This document shows positions 1 through 6,723 of a stretch of DNA of 8,680 bases, piece after piece. Location of the stretch: contig JAUMVS010000061.1 of NCBI GenBank assembly GCA_030530045.1, positions 1-8,680 on the forward strand. The letters are read 5' to 3'. The position numbers and the translations under genes are program-made. The notes under the pieces were generated by a model, which saw only the letters and a list, made by a program, of their open reading frames with translations, was not told the origin of the DNA and made no database searches. Each line of letters opens with the position of its first letter. The first letter of the stretch is position 1. Source of the DNA: Phoenicibacter congonensis (lineage in GTDB: Bacteria; Actinomycetota; Coriobacteriia; Coriobacteriales; Eggerthellaceae).

Positions 1-1451
1 ATTTCGCGATTCTCGCGAGCAGAAAGCTCGTCGATGATTTCGCCTTCCGCAGTTGCTTGACCAGGCTTTTCGTTCTTGATCAGGAAGAAGCTGCAAACGA
101 AAACGATGAAAATGACAATCGAGAGCGTGAGGAACCCGACGTTTACGCCCATGAGCGTTGCTTCTGTTTCGGTGTGGGTGCTGATTGTTGCCGATTGCAC
201 GATTGATGAAATCGACACGACCACTGCGGTGCCAAGCGATGCCGCAACTGTTCTCAGAGTGTTTTGAACGCTCGTCGCGTGAGGTGCCAGGCTGTCGTCG
301 AGTTTCGCCATGCCCCAGGTCGTTGCTGTCATGTTGTGAAGCGCGATGCCGAACTGGCGGAAGAGGAAGAAAATTGCAACCATCCACGCCGAGCCGTCGA
401 TTGGCATCAAGCTGAAGCAAAGGTTCGCAACAAAGAAGAGGCCCAGGCCGGAAAGGATTACGAGGCGAGGTCCATGCCTGTCATAAAAGCGGCCAGCCCA
501 GACATTCACGGCAGCTGAGAGCACTGCGCCTGGCAAAATTACGAGGCCAGAAACAAGCGCTGGGTAGCCAAGAATCGTTTGAATGTAGATTGGCATCAAA
601 ATGCCGCTGATGGTAACGCCCGCTTGAGCGACCATTCCGATAAATGATGCGAAAGTGAATTCGCGGGATTTCAAAACGCGAATCTCAAGCATTGGGTGGT
701 CGAGGTGAAGTTGGCGATGGCAGAAGAATGCGATGAGCACGAGGCCGACAATCATGAGGCAGCCATCAAAAATCGTGAGACCTGTCGAGCCGATGATGCT
801 GAGGCCGTAGAGCAAAAGACCAAGGCCGAACGTCGACAGAATTACGCTGATTACGTCCAAGTGAACTTCTTTTGCGTGTTCAGGCTTTTTGTTCTCGACG
901 AAGAAGTAGCCGAGCACACCAAAGATAACGCAAACGACCGACATTCCCCAGAACATGACGTGCCAGCCAGTGTAGGTGACAAGAAAGCCCGCAAGACAAG
1001 GGCCAATTGCTGGAGCGCACGCAAAAACTGTGCCAACAATTCCCATTGCGGTGCCACGCTTCTCAAACGGGAAGGTCACGAGCATCGTCGCCATGGTCAT
1101 TGGCATCATGATGCCTGCGCCAATTGCCTGGATGAGGCGGCCGCCTAGCAAAACCACAAACGATGGTCCCCAGCCACAAACGGCAGAGCCAGCTGCGAAA
1201 ACGAGCATCGCGAAAACGAAAATGTTTCGCGGCGGGAACTTCTCCATGATGTAGGCCGTCACAGGAATCATGACGGCGTTCACGAGCAAAAAGCCAGTCG
1301 TGAGCCACTGAACCGTGGCGGCATCGCACGAAAAATCGCGCATCATCGTTGGAAGTGCTGGTGAGACGAACGTCTGATTCAAAATTGTCACGAACGAGCC
1401 GAAAACAATGACCGTAACCATTATTGAAGTGCGTTTATCTAAACCAAACAT
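1..1451 (-). CDS. DHA2-family multidrug MFS transporter (partial, 3' end outside window)
   Basis: The protein starts MFGLDKRTSIMVTVIVFG and stays open for 483 codons to the window edge, so only a short C-terminal tail can be missing. It is an integral membrane proton-driven exporter of the major facilitator superfamily. Hydrophobic segments fill almost the whole length, as in the ~14-helix DHA2 (EmrB/LmrB/QacA) group. Visible signatures are a motif-A-like loop near residues 60-77 (NAVMIPVTAYIMEKFPPRN, LmrB-like), a motif-B-like GGRLIQAIGAG at 103-113, and a motif-C-like APAIGPCLAGF at 146-156. The C-terminus ends in a charged cytoplasmic tail (EKPGQATAEGEIIDELSARENRE). The ATG has an AAGG Shine-Dalgarno six bases upstream and a good promoter further upstream. 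It is divergent from folE. The substrate cannot be deduced; export of an antimicrobial is the family default. Confidence 0.88.
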   Translation of the reverse strand, partial: MFGLDKRTSIMVTVIVFGSFVTILNQTFVSPALPTMMRDFSCDAATVQWLTTGFLLVNAVMIPVTAYIMEKFPPRNIFVFAMLVFAAGSAVCGWGPSFVVLLGGRLIQAIGAGIMMPMTMATMLVTFPFEKRGTAMGIVGTVFACAPAIGPCLAGFLVTYTGWHVMFWGMSVVCVIFGVLGYFFVENKKPEHAKEVHLDVISVILSTFGLGLLLYGLSIIGSTGLTIFDGCLMIVGLVLIAFFCHRQLHLDHPMLEIRVLKSREFTFASFIGMVAQAGVTISGILMPIYIQTILGYPALVSGLVILPGAVLSAAVNVWAGRFYDRHGPRLVILSGLGLFFVANLCFSLMPIDGSAWMVAIFFLFRQFGIALHNMTATTWGMAKLDDSLAPHATSVQNTLRTVAASLGTAVVVSISSIVQSATISTHTETEATLMGVNVGFLTLSIVIFIVFVCSFFLIKNEKPGQATAEGEIIDELSARENRE

Positions 1452-1470
1452 TTATAACCTTGTGAATCTT

Positions 1471-1503
1471 TTGACGAAAGTGAGCATACAAGACAGATAT
1501 TAT
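1471..1503 (+). promoter_or_regulatory. possible folE promoter (weak)
   Basis: TTGACG (1471-1476) is a good -35. The best -10 candidates are GATATT (1496-1501, 19-base spacer) and TATTAT (1498-1503, 21-base spacer), so spacing is longer than ideal. The -10 overlaps the -10 of the divergent MFS promoter, so the two promoters probably compete for polymerase. Confidence 0.3.
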
Positions 1504-1527
1504 AGGACTAGAAAAAAGGAGTGCCAA
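1499..1527 (-). promoter_or_regulatory. sigma70-type promoter of the MFS gene
   Basis: On the minus strand, TTGGCA (1527-1522, five of six matches to TTGACA) is followed by a 17-base spacer and a perfect TATAAT (1504-1499). The predicted start near 1492 gives a leader of about 40 bases. The -35 hexamer covers the first base of the folE start codon, so this promoter lies over the folE ribosome-binding region. Confidence 0.6.
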
Positions 1528-2087
1528 TGGACAGAAAAAAAATCGAAGAAGGCGTCAAACTTATCCTTGAAGGGGTTGGAGAAGATGTAAATCGCGAGGG
1601 AATCAAAAAGACTCCTGAGCGCGTTGCGAAGATGTACGAAGAGATTTTCGCCGGCTGCGATGCCGACCCTTCAGAACTTTTCGAAACGACTTTCGACGAG
1701 CATCATTCAGAAATGGTCATCGTCAAAGACATCCCTTTCTACTCAATGTGCGAACACCACCTGATGCCATTTTTCGGAACGGCGCACGTGGCCTACATCC
1801 CAGCAAAGAACGGAAGAATTTGTGGAATTTCTAAGCTTGCACGCCTGGTCGAGGTTTATGCAAAGCGTCCTCAAGTTCAAGAGCGCCTCACCACGCAGGT
1901 TGCAGAAACGCTGATGGAAGAGCTTCAGCCGCTGGGTGTCATGGTTGTCATGGAGGCGGAACACCTTTGCATGAGCATGCGCGGCGTTAAAAAACCTGGC
2001 AGCAAAACTACAACTTCAGCTGTCCGCGGCGTTTTTGAGAAAAGCGACAAAACTCGTTCCGAAGCGTTGCGCCTGATTCAAGGCTAA
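1527..2087 (+). CDS. folE: GTP cyclohydrolase I (FolE, type IA)
   Basis: Cytoplasmic homodecameric zinc enzyme that converts GTP to 7,8-dihydroneopterin triphosphate, the first step of folate synthesis. The 186-aa length is typical of bacterial FolE. The zinc ligands are visible: C75 and H78 in the motif MCEHHLMPF, and C148 in EHLCMSMRG. The family segments REGIKKTPERVAKMY (23-37) and the ISKLARLVEVYAKRPQVQERLT region (101-122) are intact. The ATG at 1527 is chosen over the in-frame GTG at 1521 because the Shine-Dalgarno AAAAGGAG occupies 1514-1521 and overlaps that GTG. The gene is monocistronic, divergent from the MFS gene, and convergent with the folPK operon, which carries two later folate steps. 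Confidence 0.97.
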   Translation: MDRKKIEEGVKLILEGVGEDVNREGIKKTPERVAKMYEEIFAGCDADPSELFETTFDEHHSEMVIVKDIPFYSMCEHHLMPFFGTAHVAYIPAKNGRICGISKLARLVEVYAKRPQVQERLTTQVAETLMEELQPLGVMVVMEAEHLCMSMRGVKKPGSKTTTSAVRGVFEKSDKTRSEALRLIQG

Positions 2088-2096
2088 TTAACGCGC

Positions 2097-2121
2097 TGGC
2101 CGCGCGGGTAACTGACGGCCA
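2097..2121 (+). other. GC-rich hairpin after folE
   Basis: TGGCCG (2097-2102) and CGGCCA (2116-2121) are perfect inverted repeats around a 13-base loop, just after the folE stop. No U-tract follows directly, so this may stabilise the folE 3' end or act together with the terminator downstream. Confidence 0.3.
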
Positions 2122-2149
2122 ACAGCAAAAAACAATAATAGAAAAAGTT

Positions 2150-2182
2150 AAGCCGCCTGTTTTATGGGCGGCTTTGTTATTT
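2150..2182. terminator. bidirectional intrinsic terminator between folE and the murT-gatD operon
   Basis: AAGCCGCC (2150-2157) and GGCGGCTT (2167-2174) form a perfect 8-bp stem with a 9-base loop. On the plus strand it is followed by TTGTTATTT. On the minus strand it is followed by AACTTTTTC and then further T-rich sequence. It can therefore end both folE and the convergent operon. Confidence 0.85.
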
Positions 2183-2234
2183 ATCAATGAAGCGCGTCTG
2201 AACTGAGTTGCCCGCGAAAGCAAGGCTGAGAAGC

Positions 2235-4415
2235 CTACTTAATTAGCAGCTTTGCCATGTGGTTGTTAGCGGCGATTTCTTCTGCGTCGTTTAGTTCACT
2301 CAGTGAGATTTCAGAAGCTTCGATCCCGTCGCGCTTCGCTATCGCTTGAGCAATTAGCCAGTCGGCAATTTCAGGATTTTTTGAAAGCAGCGGACCATGA
2401 AGATAGGTTCCAATCGTGCTTTTATAAAGAACGCCGTCGGCGTGGTCTTGCTCATTGTTTCCGCATCCAACTGCAGAAACTACCTTTCCAAATGCTTCAA
2501 GGTCGCCGTTCAGGTGAGTTCTGCCTGCGTGGTTTTCAAAACCGATGACAGGACGAGTTGCAAGCTTCGATTCAATCGCGATGTTTTGAACGAGGCGGTC
2601 GGCCGAAGTTCCAGGTCGGTCAGTCTTGATGTCAAGAACAGAAAGTCCAGCAACACTTTCGCCGTTCAGCAGCCATTCGGTGCCAAGCATTTGATAGCTT
2701 CCGCAAATTACGAGCATCGGCTTGCCCGATTCAACATGAGTGCGAATTTCCTCTTTCCAGCGCAGAGCCTCTTGGCTCGCAAGCTCCTGTTCGCGGTCAG
2801 GCGAGCCGCCCATGACAATGATGTCGAACTGCGAAAAATCAACTTCCTCGCCTGCATAGACAGGAACCACTTCAACTGGAATTCCGCGCCACGCGCAGCG
2901 ATTCTTCAAGATTTTCACGTTGCCACCGTCGCCGTAAAGGTTCAAAAGCTCTGGAAGAACGTGTGCGATTTTTACTGGCTGAGCATTCAGCGATTCAGCT
3001 GGTTGAGGGTAAATTTCTGACTGCTTATCGTAAACATTTTCTGCAGCTTTATTAAGCTTGCCTTCTAAAGCCAGAGCGTCGAGAGTTTTCTTCTCGATTG
3101 GAAGCGCAGTGTAGTTTGCAATAACGAAGAGCTGCTCGATGCCGCACTCAATTGCATCTTTCACTGAATCGCAAAGGTTTGCTTTGATGCCAGCATGTTT
3201 GAGGCGAACCTGCAGGTCGTTTTTGCGGTCGCCACCTGCAAAGAAAGTTACGCCGCTGAACTTAGCCAGCTCCTCAAAGTCGATGTCCCAAATCCATGAA
3301 ATGTCGTGGCCATCGGGCGTTTGATCATTTATGAAGAAAGCTACAGCTGTTTCTTGGGTCGTGTCAATTGCAGAAGAGATGATGCGCAAGTTTTGATTGA
3401 AGCCCGTTGGGTTTTTCGCGAGGTTCAAAAGCACACCAACGCCATCAATTTCGTAGCGCTGCAACCTGCCGTTTTCGGGGTTAAACGCCGCAATTGCTTT
3501 TGCGATTGCCTCGTCGCTTGCGCCCATGATTCGCGCCGCAGTCACACAAGCGAGCATGTTGTAGACGTTGTAGGAGCCAAGTAAGCCGCTAGAAAAACGC
3601 GTTGCTTGCTTGCCTTTTTGAGCCACATCAAGACTCAAGCCTTCTGCTTTCATCTCAACATTAACGGCAGAAAAGTCGAGTTCGGGTCGGCGAAAACCGC
3701 ATTCAGGGCAGTGATATTTGCCGAGTTTGTCGTATTGCCTAATGTCATATTCAAGCATCGCTTGGCACTTCTGACACATGGTTGTGTCGCTGACGGAATT
3801 TTGCTCCCAATGAAGCGTTTCGTCCACGCCAAAAGTGATGTTCTTACTGGAGTTTTTGCGCTCATCAAGCGCGGCAGCTTTTTCCGCAACAATCGTGCAA
3901 AGCGGATCGTCGGCGTTATAAATGAGAGTCGTTTTTGGAGAGCGACGCAGCGCCTCGACAATCGATGACTGAATTCTGTCAATCTCGCCACAGCGATCAA
4001 GCTGGTCGCGGAACAAGTTCAAAAGCAGCAAATAATCGGCGTCAACCGCGGGCAAAGTTTCCTTCGTCCAAAGCTCGTCGGACTCAAAAACACCAACGTC
4101 GCTTTTCTTTCCGCGAAGCACAGTCGTGCAAACGCCCGCCTTCATGTTTGCGCCACTTCTGTTGCACAAAACTTTTAAGCCTTGCGCTTCCAAGCAATCG
4201 GCAATCATGTTGTTCACGGAAGTTTTTCCGTTTGTGCCCACGACTACGATTTTTTTGCCGCTCACCTTATGTTTAATTTCCGCTTCAATTGCACGAGAGT
4301 CAATTTTCAACGCGAGTTGCCCCGGGAAATTCGAGGCGTTCATGCTTGTGAAGTGGGTGATTCCGAATGCGGAAAAACCCGCTGCAGCCTTGGATATTTG
4401 ATGTTTTAAGCTCAT
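2235..4415 (-). CDS. Lipid II isoglutaminyl synthase, MurT-GatD fusion
   Basis: A single 726-aa chain holds both subunits of the enzyme that amidates the alpha-carboxyl of D-Glu at position 2 of the lipid II stem peptide; MurT and GatD are normally separate proteins. The MurT half (about 1-445) has the Mur-ligase P-loop GTNGKTS (60-66), a four-Cys zinc ribbon (C214, C217, C236, C239) and a DUF1727 C-terminal region with NDQTPDGHDISWIWD (363-377), which includes the likely catalytic Asp. A ~35-residue linker (about 446-480) joins it to a GATase domain (481-726), with nucleophile C571 in ICGSYQMLG and the catalytic His H673 in YLHGPLL. GatD normally supplies ammonia from glutamine to MurT. The ATG overlaps the stop of the upstream ligase-like gene (ATGA), which suggests translational coupling. 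The catalytic motifs are intact in both halves, so it should be functional. Confidence 0.93.
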   Translation of the reverse strand: MSLKHQISKAAAGFSAFGITHFTSMNASNFPGQLALKIDSRAIEAEIKHKVSGKKIVVVGTNGKTSVNNMIADCLEAQGLKVLCNRSGANMKAGVCTTVLRGKKSDVGVFESDELWTKETLPAVDADYLLLLNLFRDQLDRCGEIDRIQSSIVEALRRSPKTTLIYNADDPLCTIVAEKAAALDERKNSSKNITFGVDETLHWEQNSVSDTTMCQKCQAMLEYDIRQYDKLGKYHCPECGFRRPELDFSAVNVEMKAEGLSLDVAQKGKQATRFSSGLLGSYNVYNMLACVTAARIMGASDEAIAKAIAAFNPENGRLQRYEIDGVGVLLNLAKNPTGFNQNLRIISSAIDTTQETAVAFFINDQTPDGHDISWIWDIDFEELAKFSGVTFFAGGDRKNDLQVRLKHAGIKANLCDSVKDAIECGIEQLFVIANYTALPIEKKTLDALALEGKLNKAAENVYDKQSEIYPQPAESLNAQPVKIAHVLPELLNLYGDGGNVKILKNRCAWRGIPVEVVPVYAGEEVDFSQFDIIVMGGSPDREQELASQEALRWKEEIRTHVESGKPMLVICGSYQMLGTEWLLNGESVAGLSVLDIKTDRPGTSADRLVQNIAIESKLATRPVIGFENHAGRTHLNGDLEAFGKVVSAVGCGNNEQDHADGVLYKSTIGTYLHGPLLSKNPEIADWLIAQAIAKRDGIEASEISLSELNDAEEIAANNHMAKLLIK

Positions 4416-4969
4416 ACAACAAGTTTAGCATTGAGCACGGGCAGCACCGCGTTAAGAACAGTCTCAAGCGAGAGCTCGCGCGTGTTGAAATCTTCGAGAT
4501 AAACAGGAATGTTTGCACCGGTCGGCTCTTTTTCGTCCTCGGGATGAAAAACGTTCACGCCAATGCCCACACACAGGCGCTCTTTGTAAATTTCGGTCGA
4601 AATTCCCACAAGCTTTTCGCGAGTTTCAGAGTCGGGCGAATAGGAACGCTTCAACACGATGTCGTTTTGCGGCTTGATTGTGAGCTCTTCGATTGAGAGA
4701 GGCTGCAAGCCTTCCATCACAGCACGCGCCACGCGCATTGGAATTTCGCTCAGTTGCTCAGGCGGAAGAGTTGGTTGCAAAAGAAGCGAGAAATAAAGGC
4801 CTCCAACTGGGCTAACCCACACATGACCGCGCATGCCGTAGCCGCTCGTTTGCTTGCGACCAACCGCGACGTAGCCAGGGGCGACGCCCTCGTTGATGCG
4901 GTTTTTGACCTCCACATTAGTGGACGGCGTCTCGTCAAACCATTGAACGTTCCAGGAATCGACAAGCAT
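4412..4969 (-). CDS. Biotin-protein-ligase-like protein (BirA catalytic domain, divergent)
   Basis: Resembles the catalytic domain of biotin-[acetyl-CoA-carboxylase] ligase, which makes biotinyl-AMP and transfers biotin to a carrier-domain lysine. It is 185 aa and lacks both the N-terminal DNA-binding domain of E. coli BirA and the usual C-terminal domain. Family landmarks in order are STN (16-18), SGYGMRGHVW (42-51) in place of GRGRRGRxW, VGGLYFSLLL (55-64), KPQND (99-103) in place of KWPND, KLVGIS (119-124) with the conserved lysine, and GIGVNV (135-140). The active-site loop is thus altered, with Met46 where E. coli has Arg118 and Tyr44 at the first Arg. It could be a short active ligase or a paralogue with changed activity. 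Its start overlaps the folPK stop as TAATG and its stop overlaps the murT-gatD start, so it is the middle gene of a coupled operon. Confidence 0.8.
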   Translation of the reverse strand: MLVDSWNVQWFDETPSTNVEVKNRINEGVAPGYVAVGRKQTSGYGMRGHVWVSPVGGLYFSLLLQPTLPPEQLSEIPMRVARAVMEGLQPLSIEELTIKPQNDIVLKRSYSPDSETREKLVGISTEIYKERLCVGIGVNVFHPEDEKEPTGANIPVYLEDFNTRELSLETVLNAVLPVLNAKLVV

Positions 4970-6288
4970 TAATTCACCCTGTGCGCAAGACCAACTCGCG
5001 CAATCTCGTCAACGCGGTCAAGCGTCGTGCCGTCGGCAAGAACGTGGTTTGGCAAAACATCATTGAAAGGCTTCACTACAAAATCGCGCTCACAAATGTT
5101 CACATGCGGCAGCGTCAACTCGTCGCTTTCACACACATAGAGCTGGTAATCTTCGATGTCGATGTCGATTGTGCGCGGGCCGTTTTCAACCTCACGCTTG
5201 CGACCAAGCGAGTCCTCGATGACGTGCAAATATTGCAAAAGCTCGAGTGGCGGAATTCCGCAACGCAGCACCGCAACGCAGTTCAAGAACGTGTCTTGAT
5301 CTTCTTTATAGGCAGGTTCCGACTCATAAAAAGGCGAAACATCAATGAGTTCAGTGTCAGGCAAGCTGAGCATTTCAGTGATTGCCATGTTGATTTGCGA
5401 CTTCAAGCACTCGATTCGCTCGGAAGCGTCCTGCGCATAAATCGCAATGTTTGCGCCAAGGCCAAGCACCACGAGCGGGCGAAGTTTTGCGAGTTCTGCG
5501 GCAGTGCGAGCAACATTGTGAACGCGAACTACGCCTGCGCCCCACTCGCATGCCTGCAAACATTCAGTCGCAGTGAGGTTGTCTTTCGCCTCAAGGTCGT
5601 CGCAATTTCCACAAAGCGCCAAGTAACGTTTGCGACTTGGAGCTGCCATAACTGGGAAGCCGAGGTGGCGAAATTCGTGCATGTTTCGCATAACGTCGCG
5701 AGTCTGCTCAGGGGTTTTTGCAAAGCCTGGACCTGGGTCAACGCAAATTCGCTCAGGAGAGATGCCTGCCTGAACAAGCATGTCGGCTTGGCTCTTTAGC
5801 CAGTCGCGAACTTCACTGACGACGTTTTCATATTCAGTGAGTTCGCCCATTGTTTGAGGCGTGCCACGCATATGCATGACAACAAGGCCGCAATCGGAAT
5901 TCTTTGCAACTTCAACCATTGCAGGGTCAACGAAACCTGAGATGTCGTTGATGATAGAAGCGCCTGCGTCGACTGCCTTTTTAGCGACCTCCGCATGACG
6001 TGTGTCGACTGAAACGCAAATGTCGGCTGCAACGAGAGCTTCAACTACTGGAGCGATGCGCTCCCATTCTTCAGTTGGGGTTACTTCGATTGAACCGGGA
6101 CGAGTTGACTCTCCGCCAACATCGATGATTTTTGCACCGTCTGCCACAAGCTGCTTCGCATTAGCAACAGCATCGCTTGGGTCGAAGTTCTTTCCGCCAT
6201 CAGAAAAACTGTCAGGCGTGACATTCACAATGCCCATTATTACTGGGATTCTTGTGTCAAATTCAAATTTTCCGCATTTCCAAAACAT
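4969..6288 (-). CDS. folP-folK: Bifunctional dihydropteroate synthase / HPPK (FolP-FolK fusion)
   Basis: This 439-aa cytoplasmic protein carries two consecutive folate enzymes. Dihydropteroate synthase (about 1-270, the sulfonamide target) shows MGIVNVTPDSFSDGG (18-32), GGESTRPG (58-65), DTRHAEVAKKAVDAGASIIND (95-115, given as key positions), MHMRGTPQTM, DPGPGFAKT (184-192), APSRKRYL (216-223) and RVHNV (255-259). HPPK (about 271-439) shows VLGLGANI (274-281), SPFYESEPAY, NCVAVL and GPRTIDIDIE (370-379), whose Asp375 and Asp377 are the expected Mg2+ ligands. The domain order, DHPS then HPPK, is the reverse of the common HPPK-DHPS fusions. No dihydroneopterin aldolase domain is included, and no folB is nearby. 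The ATG gives the usual short lead-in before MGIVNVTPDSF; upstream there is GGAAG only one base away, and a TATAAT box eight bases away. It heads the folPK - ligase - murT-gatD operon. Confidence 0.94.
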   Translation of the reverse strand: MFWKCGKFEFDTRIPVIMGIVNVTPDSFSDGGKNFDPSDAVANAKQLVADGAKIIDVGGESTRPGSIEVTPTEEWERIAPVVEALVAADICVSVDTRHAEVAKKAVDAGASIINDISGFVDPAMVEVAKNSDCGLVVMHMRGTPQTMGELTEYENVVSEVRDWLKSQADMLVQAGISPERICVDPGPGFAKTPEQTRDVMRNMHEFRHLGFPVMAAPSRKRYLALCGNCDDLEAKDNLTATECLQACEWGAGVVRVHNVARTAAELAKLRPLVVLGLGANIAIYAQDASERIECLKSQINMAITEMLSLPDTELIDVSPFYESEPAYKEDQDTFLNCVAVLRCGIPPLELLQYLHVIEDSLGRKREVENGPRTIDIDIEDYQLYVCESDELTLPHVNICERDFVVKPFNDVLPNHVLADGTTLDRVDEIARVGLAHRVN

Positions 6289-6608
6289 GCTTCCAAATTA
6301 TAGCGCGGGCGGATAATGCCAAGCCTACTTGGTTGCGTCTTTAATCGCCAATCGACCTCAACTGAATAATCTTCTAATTCATGAGGTGCTACGTCCTGCC
6401 CATTTGGCCACTCGATGGTGTCGCGGTCCTCAGAAACACGCACTAATTTAAAATAGTCAGGATCTTTAAGCTGAGATAACCATGAACCTGGCGATTCGAG
6501 CCACGCCTGCATCGAAAAATCATAAACTCGGTCTTGCTCGTCGGTGAACCTGACCACGGAATCATTTAAAGCATATGCAGATTTAATTTTCAAAACAATC
6601 ACCACCAC
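6240..6608 (-). CDS. DUF2442 family protein
   Basis: Small protein (117-122 aa depending on start). The segment FSMQAWLESPGSWLSQLKDP followed by DYFKLVRV and DTIEWPNGQDVAPHEL (residues about 31-78) is the typical DUF2442 core. Members are often encoded beside a DUF4160 protein in toxin-antitoxin-like pairs; no such partner is visible here. The start is uncertain. GTG codons at 6608, 6605 and 6602 are in frame, and a TTG at 6593 (giving MKIKSAYAL-like) would be served by GGTGGTG as ribosome-binding sequence. The last ~16 residues overlap folP out of frame by 49 bases, and the core promoter element of folPK lies inside this reading frame. Its molecular role is not known from the sequence. Confidence 0.8.
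   Translation of the reverse strand: MVVIVLKIKSAYALNDSVVRFTDEQDRVYDFSMQAWLESPGSWLSQLKDPDYFKLVRVSEDRDTIEWPNGQDVAPHELEDYSVEVDWRLKTQPSRLGIIRPRYNLEACFGNAENLNLTQESQ
6297..6302 (-). promoter_or_regulatory. -10 box of the folPK operon, possibly leaderless
   Basis: On the minus strand a perfect TATAAT ends eight bases before the folPK ATG, so transcription would begin at or within a base or two of the start codon. The -35 is uncertain: GGCTTG has 17-base spacing but matches poorly, and TTGGCA matches well but is only 14 bases away. An inverted repeat CCAAG-CCTA-CTTGG (6319-6332) covers the -35 region and could bind a regulator. Confidence 0.5.
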
Positions 6609-6630
6609 TTACATGAACAGTTAGCTTTTT

Positions 6631-6650
6631 AACGCCAGCGTTAGACGCTG
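6631..6650. repeat. two overlapping inverted repeats upstream of the DUF2442 gene
   Basis: AACGC-CA-GCGTT (6631-6642) and CAGCGT-TAG-ACGCTG (6636-6650) share the central GCGT, so only one hairpin can form at a time. They lie 23 bases before the DUF2442 start and 74 bases after the stop of the upstream 184-aa gene. No U-tract follows on the minus strand, so an operator or attenuating structure is as likely as a terminator. Confidence 0.4.
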
Positions 6651-6723
6651 ATGTAAATCACTCAAAATTAAACTAATAATTAGCTGCCGCTTAAGACTCC
6701 TCAATGACCGACATTATTCACAC

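Noticed and set aside
696..1148. Plus-strand frame of 150 codons opposite the MFS gene.
   Set aside because: It has a His/Ala/Glu-rich, low-complexity composition and lies fully antisense to a well-supported transporter.
1364..1371. AGACGAAC in the MFS gene equals the first eight bases of the crRNA from spacer 8466-8492.
   Set aside because: The PAM position does not read TTTV and the remaining bases do not match.
1521..1526. GTG start for folE at 1521.
   Set aside because: The GTG overlaps the Shine-Dalgarno that is correctly spaced for ATG 1527.
3656..3668. 13-base exact match between spacer 8466-8492 (crRNA sense CAACATTAACGGC) and murT-gatD.
   Set aside because: The match is in the middle of the spacer, the PAM-proximal seven bases do not match, and no TTTV precedes it. 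Chance similarity is likely enough.
4981..5799. Long plus-strand frame (272 codons) opposite folPK.
   Set aside because: It is antisense to a gene with complete DHPS and HPPK motifs, has no recognisable domain, and fits as a shadow of the minus-strand codon pattern. The other long plus-strand frames in 2300-4700 are rejected for the same reason.
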